Assembly: GCF_003312875.1 (NCBI RefSeq)
Contig: NZ_CP015163.1
Coordinates: forward strand, 5,456,001-5,520,000
Direction: 5' to 3'
Source of the DNA: Amycolatopsis albispora
Lineage (GTDB): Bacteria > Actinomycetota > Actinomycetes > Mycobacteriales > Pseudonocardiaceae
Length of the DNA: 64,000 bases
Positions 1 to 8,589 of the stretch are shown here, piece by piece. The position numbers and the translations under genes were made by a program. Each line of letters starts with the position of its first letter. The stretch's first letter is position 1. The notes below the pieces were generated by a model. That model saw nothing but the letters and a program-made list of their open reading frames with translations, was not told the origin of the DNA and made no database searches.

Positions 1-643
1 AAACCGTCGCTTCGGCACCCAGGGAAGAAGCCAGCGCCAGCGCCGACGGCGACAGATCGACCGCGACCACCCGCGCCCCGGCCGCCACCGCCAGCATCAC
101 CGCCGAAATCCCCGCCCCACCGCAGCCGTGCACCGCGACCCACTGCCCGGCCCGGACCTCGCCCTGCCGCAGCACCGCGCGGAACGCCGTGGCGAACCGG
201 CAGCCGAGCGCGGCCGCGGTGACCGGCCCCAGCTCGTCCGGCAACCGCACCAGGTTCACCGCCGCCCGGTCGATCGCGACGAACTCCGCGAACGAGCCCC
301 AGTTTGTGGCACCCGGCTGGAACTGCCGGTCGCAGATCTGCCCGTGCCCGGCCACGCACTGCTCGCACGTCCCGCAGGCGCAGACGAACGGCACGGTCAC
401 CCGGTCACCGACCGACCAGCCACGCACCCCGCCCCCCAGCGCGCTGATCCGCCCGGCCAGTTCGTGCCCGGCCACGTGCGGCAGCGTGACGCTGGTGTCG
501 TGCCCCTGGAGCGAGTGCCAGTCGCTGCGGCACACGCCGGTCGCCTCGACGGCGATCACCACACCGTCCTCGGACGGCACCGGATCGGGGACCTCGCGCA
601 GCACCGGCCGCACCCCGTACTCGTCAAAAACCACCGCGCGCAT
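1..643 (-). CDS. Zinc-dependent alcohol dehydrogenase, 3' part cut off by window edge
   Basis: Medium-chain zinc alcohol dehydrogenase; 214 codons are present and the C-terminal third lies beyond base 1. The start [10 protein letters not shown] at 643 has a good ribosome site (GAGGAG, 4 nt upstream). Visible motifs are the catalytic-zinc cysteine in [16 protein letters not shown], the four-cysteine structural zinc loop CACGTCEQC...C, and the Rossmann glycine motif GCGGAG. Such enzymes oxidise alcohols or reduce aldehydes with NAD(P) in the cytoplasm; the substrate cannot be told. It is divergent from the permease at 726. Confidence 0.9.
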   Translation of the reverse strand, partial: MRAVVFDEYGVRPVLREVPDPVPSEDGVVIAVEATGVCRSDWHSLQGHDTSVTLPHVAGHELAGRISALGGGVRGWSVGDRVTVPFVCACGTCEQCVAGHGQICDRQFQPGATNWGSFAEFVAIDRAAVNLVRLPDELGPVTAAALGCRFATAFRAVLRQGEVRAGQWVAVHGCGGAGISAVMLAVAAGARVVAVDLSPSALALASSLGAEATV

Positions 644-725
644 CTCACTCCTCGTTCCGAGTTGACCCGATCCGGTGAAGAGATCAAACTCTGCCCCCAT
701 CGTCGCCGACGGACCAGGGGGCAGC

Positions 726-2105
726 ATGAGCGAGCTGAACCACGCGCTGAGCACCCGCCAGCTGTCGATGATCGCGATCGGCGGCGTGATCGGCGCCGGG
801 TTGTTCGTCGGCAGCGGGAAGGCCATCAAAACCGCCGGTCCCGGCGTGCTCATCGCTTACGTGGTGGCCGGCGCGGTGGTGGTGCTGGTGATGCGCATGC
901 TGGCCGAACTGGCCGTCGCCTCGCCGGACACCGGCTCGTTCGCCACCTATGCCACCCGTGAGCTGGGCTCGTGGGCGGGCGTCACGATCGGCTGGCTGTA
1001 CGCCTACCAGTGGTGCGTGATCATCGGCTTCGAGGCGATCACCGGCGCCGCGATCACCGTCAAGCTGGTGCCCGCGCTGCCGTCCTGGCTGGCCGCGTTG
1101 CTCTTCACCTCGGTGCTGACCGCGGTGAACCTGGTCAGCGTGCGCTCGTTCGGCCGGTTCGAGTTCTGGTTCGCGATGATCAAGGTGTGCGCGATCGCCG
1201 CGTTCATCGCCATCGGCGCCACCGCGATCCTCGGCCTCTTCCCGGACCACCCGGCCCCCGGCCTGGACAACCTGACCGGGCAGGGCGGCTTCCTGCCCAA
1301 CGGCTGGGGCGCGGTGCTGACCGCGATGACCGTGGTGTTCCTGTCCTTCTTCGGCACCGAGATGGTCACCGTCGCCGCGGGTGAGGCACAGCACCCGGAG
1401 GACGCCGTGCGCCGGAGCATGCGCAGCGTGGTGTGGCGGATCCTGGTGTTCTACCTCGGCTCGATCCTGGTGGTGGTCACGCTGCTGCCGTGGAACTCCG
1501 CCGAGGTCACCGCGAGCCCGTACGCCGCCGTGCTCAGCGGGCTCGGCTTCCCGGCGGTGGGCGTGGTGATGGACCTGATCGTGCTGACCGCGGTGCTGTC
1601 CTGCCTGAACTCCGGGGTCTACGCCTCCTCGCGCATGCTCTACTCGATGGCGGGCCGCCGCGAGGCGCCGCCGGTGTTCGGCCGGACGAACCGGCGCGGG
1701 GTGCCGGTCGGCGCGGTGCTCGCTTCGTCGTCGATGGGCTTCGCCACCGTGGTGGCCAACTACTTCCTGCCCACCGAAACGGTGTTCAACTTCCTCATCG
1801 ACTCCTCCGGCGCGGTGGCGTTGATCGTCTACCTGTGGATCACCGCCACCCAGATCCGCGGCAGGCTGCGGGTGCGGCGCGAAGGCGGCGAGGCCGCGCT
1901 GTCGCTGCGGATGTGGGCCTTCCCGGCACTGTCGCTGCTGGTCGTGGTGGTGCTCGCGGCCGTGGTGGTGGCGATGCTGGTCAACTCGTCGAGCCGCACC
2001 TCGATGCTGCTGACCCTGCTGGTCACCGCGTTCGCTGTCGTGGCGGGCGTGGTGCAGCAAGCGAGGCTGAAGGCCGCCGCCGCGGCGGCGGCAGCAGGCG
2101 GGTGA
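726..2105 (+). CDS. APC-family amino acid permease (GabP/AnsP-like)
   Basis: Inner-membrane amino acid transporter of 459 residues with about 12 hydrophobic segments. Residues 19-31, [13 protein letters not shown], are the conserved first-helix substrate-binding motif of the amino acid transporter (AAT) branch of the APC superfamily, which includes GabP, AroP and LysP. An earlier in-frame ATG at 675 exists, but the ATG at 726 follows a GGGGG ribosome site and begins the conserved N-terminus ([12 protein letters not shown]). Substrate specificity is not readable. The 3' end overlaps the opposite-strand HTH gene by 83 bp, and the protein ends in an alanine run. Confidence 0.9.
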   Translation: MSELNHALSTRQLSMIAIGGVIGAGLFVGSGKAIKTAGPGVLIAYVVAGAVVVLVMRMLAELAVASPDTGSFATYATRELGSWAGVTIGWLYAYQWCVIIGFEAITGAAITVKLVPALPSWLAALLFTSVLTAVNLVSVRSFGRFEFWFAMIKVCAIAAFIAIGATAILGLFPDHPAPGLDNLTGQGGFLPNGWGAVLTAMTVVFLSFFGTEMVTVAAGEAQHPEDAVRRSMRSVVWRILVFYLGSILVVVTLLPWNSAEVTASPYAAVLSGLGFPAVGVVMDLIVLTAVLSCLNSGVYASSRMLYSMAGRREAPPVFGRTNRRGVPVGAVLASSSMGFATVVANYFLPTETVFNFLIDSSGAVALIVYLWITATQIRGRLRVRREGGEAALSLRMWAFPALSLLVVVVLAAVVVAMLVNSSSRTSMLLTLLVTAFAVVAGVVQQARLKAAAAAAAAGG

Positions 2106-2361
2106 GCGAGCCGGGCGGCACGTCGAGCACGTCCTCCAGCTCGGTCAGCGCGGCCAGCGACTCCGGCCGTTCCGGGCGGCAGCGGCCCGACTGCCAGTAG
2201 CTCAGCGTGGCGAGGCTGACCGGCACACCGCGGTCGCGCAGCCGGTAGCGGATGCGTTCCAGCCCGAGCCCGCGCGCCCGGATCGCGGCGCGCAGCGCGG
2301 CCGCGAACGGCCCGGTCTCCAGCAACGACCGGACCTCACGGCTTTCGGTTCGCGCGCTCAT
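2023..2361 (-). CDS. Short helix-turn-helix protein, probably truncated
   Basis: 112-residue basic protein. An XRE-like HTH region (RIRYRLRDRGVPVSLATLSY then WQSGRCRPERPESLAALTEL) is followed by a predicted helix, [17 protein letters not shown], and then only a short arginine/proline-rich tail. I chose the ATG at 2361 (GGAG 9 nt upstream) rather than an ATG 30 bp earlier. The stop lies inside the 3' end of the permease. As I remember the family, full-length relatives continue well beyond the LTRLLPP motif, so this looks like a gene whose 3' part was lost when it came to abut the permease. It probably binds DNA; its targets are unknown. Confidence 0.6.
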   Translation of the reverse strand: MSARTESREVRSLLETGPFAAALRAAIRARGLGLERIRYRLRDRGVPVSLATLSYWQSGRCRPERPESLAALTELEDVLDVPPGSLTRLLPPPRRRPSASLAAPRPPRQRTR

Positions 2362-2501
2362 CGCGGCTCCACTCCTGGCCACCCCGGGCAAAGCAGGGTA
2401 AGCCGGGCAGCGGCTTGATCGGTAGGCCCGCCACCGAAGCGCAACAATTCCCGGCGCGGGCAGCGAATCTCCAACCCCGCCGTGTGTCTACTGTGGACTG
2501 A

Positions 2502-3191
2502 TCAGCGGGCGCGCACGGCCACGCTGAGCGCCTGCGCGATCTCCTTGCCGAGCGCGTGCGTGGCGGCGTCCGGCGGGGAACCCACCTTCACCACGATCGG
2601 CCCGCCGAACGGCTGCCGCTCGACGACTTCGATGCGCTGACCGAGGTTGATCGCGTGCTCGGTGAGGTAACGCAGCAGGTCGGGGTCGGTGTCCCAGACG
2701 CGCACGATCTCGCCGACCACGCCCGGCTGCAGTTCGTCCAGGATGGCCGTCTGCAGTTCCTCGATGCTGCCGTCGGCGGCCGGGATCGGGTCGCCGTGCG
2801 GGTCGCGGACCGGGTTGCCGAGCTTCACCGCGATGCGCTCGACCAGGCGGTCCGACACGGCGTGCTCGAGCGCGTCCGCCTCGGCGTGCACCTCGTCCCA
2901 GGTGAAGCCCAGCTCGGAGACCAGGTAGGTCTCGATCAGCCGGTGCCGCCGCAGCACCGCGCGGGCGAGCAGCCTGCCTTCGGCGGTCAGCTCGATGCCG
3001 CGGTAGGGCACGTGCGCGACCAGGCCCTGCTGCGACAGCTTGGTGACCATGCCCGACACCGAGGACGGGCTCACCTCCAGCCGGCCGGCCAGTGAGGTGT
3101 TCGACACCGCCTCGCCGCGCTCCACCAGCCCGTAGATCGCCCGGACGTAGTCCTCGATGGACGACGATCGGCGAGTGGTGTGGTCAGACAT
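2502..3191 (-). CDS. DtxR-family metal-dependent transcriptional regulator
   Basis: 229 residues. An N-terminal winged helix (SIEDYVRAIYGLVERGE, then SVSGMVTKLSQQGLVAHVPY) is followed by a metal-binding and dimerisation domain (HRLIETYLVSELGFTWDEVH, EADALEHAVSDRLVERI) and a C-terminal SH3-like FeoA domain. This is the DtxR/IdeR/MntR architecture, in which Fe(II) or Mn(II) activates repression. Several longer in-frame starts exist upstream; MSDHTT at 3191 is chosen because the family homology begins there, although its ribosome site is weak. Which metal it senses cannot be decided from sequence alone. No obvious iron box was seen nearby. Confidence 0.88.
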   Translation of the reverse strand: MSDHTTRRSSSIEDYVRAIYGLVERGEAVSNTSLAGRLEVSPSSVSGMVTKLSQQGLVAHVPYRGIELTAEGRLLARAVLRRHRLIETYLVSELGFTWDEVHAEADALEHAVSDRLVERIAVKLGNPVRDPHGDPIPAADGSIEELQTAILDELQPGVVGEIVRVWDTDPDLLRYLTEHAINLGQRIEVVERQPFGGPIVVKVGSPPDAATHALGKEIAQALSVAVRAR

Positions 3192-3201
3192 GCCCAACAG
3201 C

Positions 3202-3651
3202 CTACGTGTTCGGGGCAGGCCGCCAGCGGTAGCGGATCCACCCGGGGACCGGCTCGGCGCCGAGCTGGGCGTAGAAGGCTTCGGCCCTGGTGTTCCCGGC
3301 CTGCATGTCCCATTCGACCCGGCCGGGGGTGCGCCGGGCCAGCTCGTCGAGCAGCTCACGGCCGAGGCCGTGCCGCCGGTGCTCCGGCCGGATGAACAGG
3401 TCGTCCAGCCAGATCCCCGGCCGCGCCTCCCAGGTGGAGAAGTTCCACGAGCAGAAGGCGAACCCGGCCACGGCGGCCGAGTCCGGCGGCGTCGCGATCA
3501 GCACCCAGGCCTTCGGCGACGGGCCGAAGAGAAAGCCGCCCATCTCGGCCCGGTCCAGCTTCAGGTCGTCCTTGCCTTCGTAGACCGCGTGCTCCTCGAT
3601 CAGCGCGCAGATCTCCTCGATGTCACCGGCGACCGCGTCGCGTACGGGCAT
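3202..3651 (-). CDS. GNAT-family N-acetyltransferase
   Basis: 149-residue acetyl-CoA-dependent N-acetyltransferase. The GNAT fold is recognisable: MPVRDAVAGDIEEICALIEE at the N-terminus, then WLDDLFIRPEHRRHGLGREL (beta-4 plus the acetyl-CoA pyrophosphate loop, with a Q/RxxGxG-like HRRHGLG), then NTRAEAFYAQLGAEPV. It resembles the diamine/spermidine acetyltransferase subgroup, but the acceptor is not determinable. Its ATG shares one base with the stop of the upstream amidohydrolase (TGATG at 3649-3653), so the two are translationally coupled. Confidence 0.88.
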   Translation of the reverse strand: MPVRDAVAGDIEEICALIEEHAVYEGKDDLKLDRAEMGGFLFGPSPKAWVLIATPPDSAAVAGFAFCSWNFSTWEARPGIWLDDLFIRPEHRRHGLGRELLDELARRTPGRVEWDMQAGNTRAEAFYAQLGAEPVPGWIRYRWRPAPNT

Positions 3652-5237
3652 CAGTCCTCCTCGTAGACGATCTCGCCCGCGACGGCGGTCGCGAGCACCC
3701 TGGCCTCCGGCAGGCTTTCGGCCACCGTCGGATCCGCCGACAACACCACGAAGTCGGCGAGCTTGCCCGGCGACAGCGTGCCGAGTTCGTGTTCCCGGAA
3801 GGCCGCGTAGGCCGAGCCGTAGGTGTACGCGCGCAGGGCCTGTTCCGGGGTCAGCCGCTCCTCCGGCCCGAACAGGTGACCACCCGCCGTCCGCCGTTGC
3901 ACCATGTCGTTGAGGCTGAGCAGCGGCGCGCCGTTCACCACCGGCCGGTCCGAGCTGGCGGGCAGCACGCAGCCCGCGTCGAGCACGCTGCGTAGGCGGT
4001 AGCACCAGCCTTCACGCTCAGGACCGAGCGCCGCGCGCATGCCGTCACCGATCTCGTTGACGAACCGCCCCTGCGGGGACGGGATCAGCCCCAGCCCGGC
4101 GAGCTTCGACACCTCCTGCGGCCGCAGCACCCCGCAGTGCTCAATGCGGTGCCGGTGGTCGGCACGCGGGTGGGCGGCGAGCGCGGCTTCGTAGGCGTCG
4201 AGCACGGCCGTCACCGCACGATCGCCGATCGCGTGCGTGGCGATCTGCCAGCCCGCGCGGTGCGCACGCAGGATCGTCTCGGCCAGCTCGTCCTCGGGCA
4301 CCTGGAAGTAGCCGCGGTTGCCGGGGTCGTTGGCGAAGTCGTCGTGCATCGCGGCGGTCCGGCCGATCAGCGAGCCGTCGGCGAACAGCTTCATCGGCCC
4401 GATCCGCAGCCACTCGTCACCGAGACCGCTCCGAATGCCCAGGTCGATGCCAAAACCGACGTCTTCCAGGTCGTGCAGCACGCTGGAGGCGACCATCACC
4501 GTGGCCCGGACGCCGAGCAGGCCGCGGTCGCGGGCCAGCTGGTAGGCGGCGACCTCGGCGGGTGTCTCGCCGACCAGCCCGCCGCCGACGCCCGCCTCCT
4601 GCACGCTGGTGATGCCCTCCGCCAGGAACCGCTCCGACGCCCGGCCAAGCCCGCGGACCACGGTCTCCAGCGGAGTCGGATAGGTCAGCGGGCGCAGCAG
4701 CAGCTGGGCCTGTTCACGCAGCAGGCCGGTCGGTGAGCCGTGCTCGTCGGTCACCACGTCCCCGCCGACCGGCACGTTCGCCAGGTCCAGCTGGTCCAGC
4801 ACGCGCGAGTTGACCACGGTCATGTGCCCGGAGGTGTGCTTCAACCGGACCAGGTGCTCCGGCGCCGCGCGGTCCAGGCCGTGCCGGGTCGGGTGGCCGC
4901 CGTCGAGCTTGTTCTGGTCGTACCCGCTGCCGATGATCCAGGCACCCGGCGGCAGCTCACGCGCACGTGCGGCGATGGCGTCGTAGACCTCCGCCACGCT
5001 GCGGCACGCGCCGAGCGGCACGTCGTCGAGCCCCATGCCGAACCACGCCATGTGGTTGTGGGCGTCGTGGAAGCCGGGCACCACGAAGGCGCCCCCGAGG
5101 TCGACGCGACGGCGTGCGGACAGCTCGCTCGCGTCCTCCCCGAGCGCCACCACCCGGCCGTGCAGCACCGCGACGGCCTCGGTGCGGATTTCGCCCGTCC
5201 ACACCCTCGCGTTCTCGTACACCGCGTCCACCTGCAT
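3651..5237 (-). CDS. YtcJ-like amidohydrolase
   Basis: 528-residue metal-dependent hydrolase of the amidohydrolase_3 group (YtcJ / N-substituted formamide deformylase-like). Metal ligands are visible as HDAHNHM at residues 58-63. The family signature FADGSLIGRTAAMHDDF lies mid-protein, followed by ATHAIGDRAV, HRIEHC and ASSDRPV, and the C-terminal composite beta domain ends LGTLSPGKLADFVVLSADP. The enzyme probably hydrolyses an amide or formamide; the substrate is unknown. The ATG at 5237 follows AGGGTG. It is coupled to the downstream acetyltransferase, and its promoter region faces the enoyl-CoA hydratase gene. Confidence 0.88.
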   Translation of the reverse strand: MQVDAVYENARVWTGEIRTEAVAVLHGRVVALGEDASELSARRRVDLGGAFVVPGFHDAHNHMAWFGMGLDDVPLGACRSVAEVYDAIAARARELPPGAWIIGSGYDQNKLDGGHPTRHGLDRAAPEHLVRLKHTSGHMTVVNSRVLDQLDLANVPVGGDVVTDEHGSPTGLLREQAQLLLRPLTYPTPLETVVRGLGRASERFLAEGITSVQEAGVGGGLVGETPAEVAAYQLARDRGLLGVRATVMVASSVLHDLEDVGFGIDLGIRSGLGDEWLRIGPMKLFADGSLIGRTAAMHDDFANDPGNRGYFQVPEDELAETILRAHRAGWQIATHAIGDRAVTAVLDAYEAALAAHPRADHRHRIEHCGVLRPQEVSKLAGLGLIPSPQGRFVNEIGDGMRAALGPEREGWCYRLRSVLDAGCVLPASSDRPVVNGAPLLSLNDMVQRRTAGGHLFGPEERLTPEQALRAYTYGSAYAAFREHELGTLSPGKLADFVVLSADPTVAESLPEARVLATAVAGEIVYEED

Positions 5238-5248
5238 GAATTCACCCT

Positions 5249-5264
5249 ATCGATCGATCGATCG
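5249..5264. promoter_or_regulatory. Palindromic ATCG tandem repeat in divergent promoter
   Basis: The 45-bp gap between two divergent genes contains ATCGATCGATCGATCG, four tandem ATCG units whose CGAT...ATCG part is fully palindromic. It sits upstream of a probable leaderless -10 (TAGGCT at 5271-5276, 6 nt before the ATG at 5283). A repressor or activator site shared by both genes is an inference. Confidence 0.4.
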
Positions 5265-5282
5265 GGCGTCTAGGCTGGCGGC

Positions 5283-6029
5283 ATGACCGGCACCGTGGAA
5301 CTCACCGTCGAAAAGGGCGTCGCCGAAATCCGGCTGAACCGGCCGGACCGGCTCAACGCTGTCTCCGCCGAACTCGTCGACGACCTGCTGGCCGCGCTCG
5401 ACGCGGTGGCGGGCTCCGGCGCGCGGGCCGTGGTGCTCGCCGGGCGCGGCCGCGCGTTCTGCGCGGGCCACGACCTCAAGGAAGCCCCCCAGCCGGGTGA
5501 CTCGCGTCCCCGGATCGAGCGACTCCAGGAGGTCACCCGGCGGCTGCGTGGCCTGCCGCAGCCGGTGATCGCCGCGGTGCACGGGTACGCGGTCGGGGCC
5601 GGGGCTGAATTCGCGCTCGGCTGCGACCTGATCCTGGCCTCCCAGGACGCGGTGTTCGCCTTTCCCGAGGTCGGGCTGGGCCTGAGCGTGACCGGCGCGG
5701 CCTCGCGGCTGCTGCCGCTGCTCGTCGGCCCGCTCAAGGCCAGGGAGCTGCTGCTGTTCGGCGAGAAGATCGAGGCGACGGCGGCCAAGGACATGGGCCT
5801 GGTGAACCAGGTCACCGGCAGCGACGACCTGCACGAAACCGCCCGGACCTGGGCGGAGAAGCTGGCCGAGCGCCCGGCGGCCGCGGCAACGCTGGCCAAG
5901 CGCGCCATCGACCACGGCATCGACTCGGCGCTCGAAGCCACGCTGGAACTGGAAGTGGCGCACGCGCTGATCACCGAGACCTCACCCGACTTCGCCAAGT
6001 CGGCCGACGACTTCCGGAACCGCACATGA
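5283..6029 (+). CDS. Enoyl-CoA hydratase/isomerase family protein
   Basis: 248-residue crotonase-fold enzyme. Oxyanion-hole motifs are present: FCAGHDLKE at residues 59-67 and HGYAVGAGAEFALGCDLILA near residue 100. PEVGLGLSVTGAASRLLPLL is the usual third conserved block. The family hydrates 2-enoyl-CoA in beta-oxidation and related degradations. The start is preceded by a TAGGCT hexamer 6 nt upstream, so the mRNA may be leaderless. The stop overlaps the next gene by 4 bp (ATGA), which places it in one operon with the CoA ligase and the TetR gene and suggests a catabolic unit for a carboxylic acid. Confidence 0.92.
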   Translation: MTGTVELTVEKGVAEIRLNRPDRLNAVSAELVDDLLAALDAVAGSGARAVVLAGRGRAFCAGHDLKEAPQPGDSRPRIERLQEVTRRLRGLPQPVIAAVHGYAVGAGAEFALGCDLILASQDAVFAFPEVGLGLSVTGAASRLLPLLVGPLKARELLLFGEKIEATAAKDMGLVNQVTGSDDLHETARTWAEKLAERPAAAATLAKRAIDHGIDSALEATLELEVAHALITETSPDFAKSADDFRNRT

Positions 6030-7564
6030 CCGCGCTCACCGAAGTAGACGACCTGGTCACGCTGGTCACCCGGGCCGCCACGCAGTGGCCGGACAAGGAA
6101 GCCTGGCACTTCGACGCCACCGGCGAACGCCTCACCTTCGCCGACATCGACGCCCGCAGCACGGAATTCGCCGTCGCGCTGGCCGAACTCGGTGTCGGAG
6201 AAGGTGATCGCGTCGCGGTGATGTTGCGCAACCAGCCGGAGTTCCCGCTGCTGTGGCTCGCGCTGGCCAAGCTCGGCGCGAGCCTGGTGCCGGTCAACAC
6301 GAACTACCGCGAGCTCGACGGCAAGCACGTGCTCGCGCATTCCGGTGCCAAGCTCGCGGTGGCCGCCGAGGAGTTCGTGGAACTGCTGACCACCATCGCG
6401 CCGGAAACCTCGGTGCGCCAGGTGCTCACGCCCGCCGAGCTGAGCAAAACGGGACCCGCGCGCGAATTCACCGGTGCGGGTGAGCGCGCGGCCAACGTGC
6501 AGTACACCTCCGGCACCACCGGCGCGCCGAAGGGCTGCGTGCTGCCGCACCGCTACTGGACCACACTGGCGAAGTCGCTGGTGCTGCACGATCCGGAGGT
6601 CTACTCCGGTGACGTGCTGCTCACCGCGCAGCCGTTCCACTACATCGATCCACAGTGGAACGTGGCGCTGGGCCTGGCCGCCGGCGCGAAGCTGGTGGTG
6701 CTCGACCGGTTCCACCCGTCCACGTTCTGGGCGAAGGTGCGTGAGCACCGCGTCACCTGGTTCTACTGCCTCGGCCTGATGCCCACCCTGCTGCTGCGTC
6801 AGCCGGAATCGCCGGAGGACCGCGAACACCACGTGCGTGCCATCTTCGCCTCCGCCATCCCGCGCGAGCTGCACGCCGAGCTGGAAGCACGCTGGGGTGT
6901 GCCGTGGTTCGAGGCCTTCGGCATGACCGAGACCGGCAGCGACATCCGGGTTTCCGCGCACGACCACGACGAGCTGGTCGGCACCGGCTGCATCGGCCGC
7001 CCGAACCCCGCCCGCGAGGTGATGATCGCCGACGAGCACGGCAAGCCGTTGCCGCGCGGGGAAACCGGGGAGCTGCTGATCCGCGGGATCGGCCTTATGC
7101 AGGGCTACCACGATGATCCCGAGGCCACCGCGCACGCGTTCCGCGGTGGCTGGTTCCACACCGGCGACCTGGCCAGCATGGACACCGAAGGCCGCGTGTT
7201 CTACGTCGGCCGGACCAAGGACATGATCCGGCGCAGCGGCGAGAACGTCTCCGCCGACGAGGTGGAGCGCGCGCTGCTGCTGCATCCGGAGGTCCGGCTC
7301 GCCGCGGTCATCGCGGTGCCGGACGAGCTGCGTGGTGAGGAGATCAAGGCCTACGTGGTGCTCAGCGGCGAGCGCGCGGTCGACCCGGAGGAGCTGGCGA
7401 GCTTCTGCGGGGAAAAGCTGGCGTACTTCAAGGTGCCGCGGTTCTGGGTGTACGCCGACGCGCTGCCGCTCACCCCCTCCGAGCGGGTGGCCAAGGGCGA
7501 ACTGCGCAAGGAGGACCCGCTGGCCGGCGTGTACGACAGAACGGAGTCGCGGTGGCTGCCGTGA
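6026..7564 (+). CDS. Acyl-CoA synthetase (AMP-dependent ligase)
   Basis: 512-residue ANL-superfamily ligase that activates a carboxylic acid to its CoA thioester through an acyl-adenylate. The P-loop YTSGTTGAPKGC is at residues 160-171. AFGMTETG (motif A5), GWFHTGDLA (A7) and the C-terminal VAKGELRKE with the catalytic lysine are all present. The organisation resembles crotonobetaine/cyclohexanecarboxylate-type ligases. It overlaps the enoyl-CoA hydratase by ATGA and runs into the TetR start, so it is part of a three- or four-gene operon. The acid substrate is unknown. Confidence 0.92.
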   Translation: MTALTEVDDLVTLVTRAATQWPDKEAWHFDATGERLTFADIDARSTEFAVALAELGVGEGDRVAVMLRNQPEFPLLWLALAKLGASLVPVNTNYRELDGKHVLAHSGAKLAVAAEEFVELLTTIAPETSVRQVLTPAELSKTGPAREFTGAGERAANVQYTSGTTGAPKGCVLPHRYWTTLAKSLVLHDPEVYSGDVLLTAQPFHYIDPQWNVALGLAAGAKLVVLDRFHPSTFWAKVREHRVTWFYCLGLMPTLLLRQPESPEDREHHVRAIFASAIPRELHAELEARWGVPWFEAFGMTETGSDIRVSAHDHDELVGTGCIGRPNPAREVMIADEHGKPLPRGETGELLIRGIGLMQGYHDDPEATAHAFRGGWFHTGDLASMDTEGRVFYVGRTKDMIRRSGENVSADEVERALLLHPEVRLAAVIAVPDELRGEEIKAYVVLSGERAVDPEELASFCGEKLAYFKVPRFWVYADALPLTPSERVAKGELRKEDPLAGVYDRTESRWLP

Positions 7565-8250
7565 CCTCCGCCGACCGGGTCCGCCGAGCCGCCATCCGGT
7601 TGTTCGCCGAGAAGGGCTTCCACGGCACCGGCATCCGCGATCTGGCGCAGGCGGCGAACCTGTCCTCGGCGAGCCTCTACCACTACATGGGGACCAAGGA
7701 GGAACTGCTCGCGGGCATCATGCGCGAATGCCTGGAAAGGCTGCTCGAAGGGGCCGGAAAAGCGACCGAAGGGGTCACCGATCCGCGGGAACGGCTGGGC
7801 AGGCTCGTCGCGCTGCATGTGATGAGTCACGCACTCCGCCCGGACGAGACGCGCGTGGTGGACAACGAACTGCGCGCGCTCTCCCCCGCCGCGCAGGAAC
7901 CGGTGGTGCGCCTGCGTGACGCCTACGAGCAGCTGTGGGCCACCGCGATCGCCGACGGCATCGCCTCCGGGGTGTTCTCCGCCGGTGAGCCGTCCATCAC
8001 CCGGCTGGCGCTGCTGGAGATGTGCAACGGCGTTTCGCGGTGGTACTCACCCCGTGGCCCGCTCACCCTGGAGTCGCTCGCCGCCGAATATGCCGGCCTG
8101 GCGATGCGGGCGCTGATGAGCGCCGGAAAAGGGCCCGATCCGGATCTCCGATATTGCCGTGCGGTGGTCGCGGACGTGTGGAACACGCCAAATCCGCACG
8201 CGGCGCCTTGCTCAGACGGCATTACTGGGGGACGCTCGAAGGGTGACTGA
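7552..8250 (+). CDS. TetR-family regulator of the acyl-CoA operon
   Basis: 232 residues. The N-terminal HTH is typical: RRAAIRLFAEKGFHGTGIRD, then LSSASLYHYMGTKEELLAGI. The C-terminal ligand domain resembles those of KstR2/FadR-type regulators in actinobacterial fatty acid catabolism. The GTG at 7552 has GGAG 5 nt upstream; an alternative GTG at 7561 would overlap the ligase stop as GTGA. It probably represses its own operon in response to an acyl-CoA. The ACTAAGC...GCTTAGT dyad at 10866-10883, upstream of the acyl-CoA dehydrogenase, is a possible target (inference). Confidence 0.9.
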   Translation: MAAVTSADRVRRAAIRLFAEKGFHGTGIRDLAQAANLSSASLYHYMGTKEELLAGIMRECLERLLEGAGKATEGVTDPRERLGRLVALHVMSHALRPDETRVVDNELRALSPAAQEPVVRLRDAYEQLWATAIADGIASGVFSAGEPSITRLALLEMCNGVSRWYSPRGPLTLESLAAEYAGLAMRALMSAGKGPDPDLRYCRAVVADVWNTPNPHAAPCSDGITGGRSKGD

Positions 8251-8566
8251 GCACACGATCCAACTCGAACTGGACGAATCCGGTCTCGCTCCCGGTCTGC
8301 CGACCCCGGAGAACCCCCGCGATCAGGTACAGGATGTGCCGTATCGTCCGGTCGAATTCCGCGATGACGAGCTGCCCGCGGCGCTGGAGCGCTGCGCAGC
8401 CTGGCTCCGCCAGGCACAGGAATGGCTCGGTGAGCCGATCGACGTACTGGCCCTGCACCTGGACTACGACGAGCGGGAAGGCCGGCCGTACTACGACCTC
8501 AAGCTCCTCTGCAACGAGGAAGATCTGGCCGGCGTTCCGCTCGCCGTCCGCGCCCAGTCGAAATAG
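8243..8566 (+). CDS. Small acidic protein of unknown function
   Basis: 107 residues, strongly acidic, with no recognisable domain, signal peptide or membrane segment. The GTG start at 8243 overlaps the end of the TetR gene by 8 bp and follows a GGGG tract. The central stretch (LPAALERCAAWLRQAQEWLG) looks helical, and the end (YYDLKLLCNEEDLAGVPL) looks like a small alpha/beta domain. GC-rich third positions and operon-like overlap support a real gene. The function is unknown to me. Confidence 0.65.
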   Translation: MTEHTIQLELDESGLAPGLPTPENPRDQVQDVPYRPVEFRDDELPAALERCAAWLRQAQEWLGEPIDVLALHLDYDEREGRPYYDLKLLCNEEDLAGVPLAVRAQSK

Positions 8567-8589
8567 CCCTGTGCGGTTCCCGTAGTACG

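Noticed and set aside
684..2060. Long open frame antisense to the amino acid permease (458 codons)
   Set aside because: It is rich in His, Arg, Gly and Asp, has no domain, and mirrors the GC-rich third positions of the real gene; such shadows are expected in this composition. The same reasoning removes the long antisense frames at 5270-7285, 10718-12631, 18192-19901, 19990-21816 and 53567-55096.
2392..3200. Iron-box search around the DtxR-type gene and the isochorismate synthase
   Set aside because: I found no match to the TTAGGTTAG-type dyad near either gene, so no siderophore or iron regulon is claimed.
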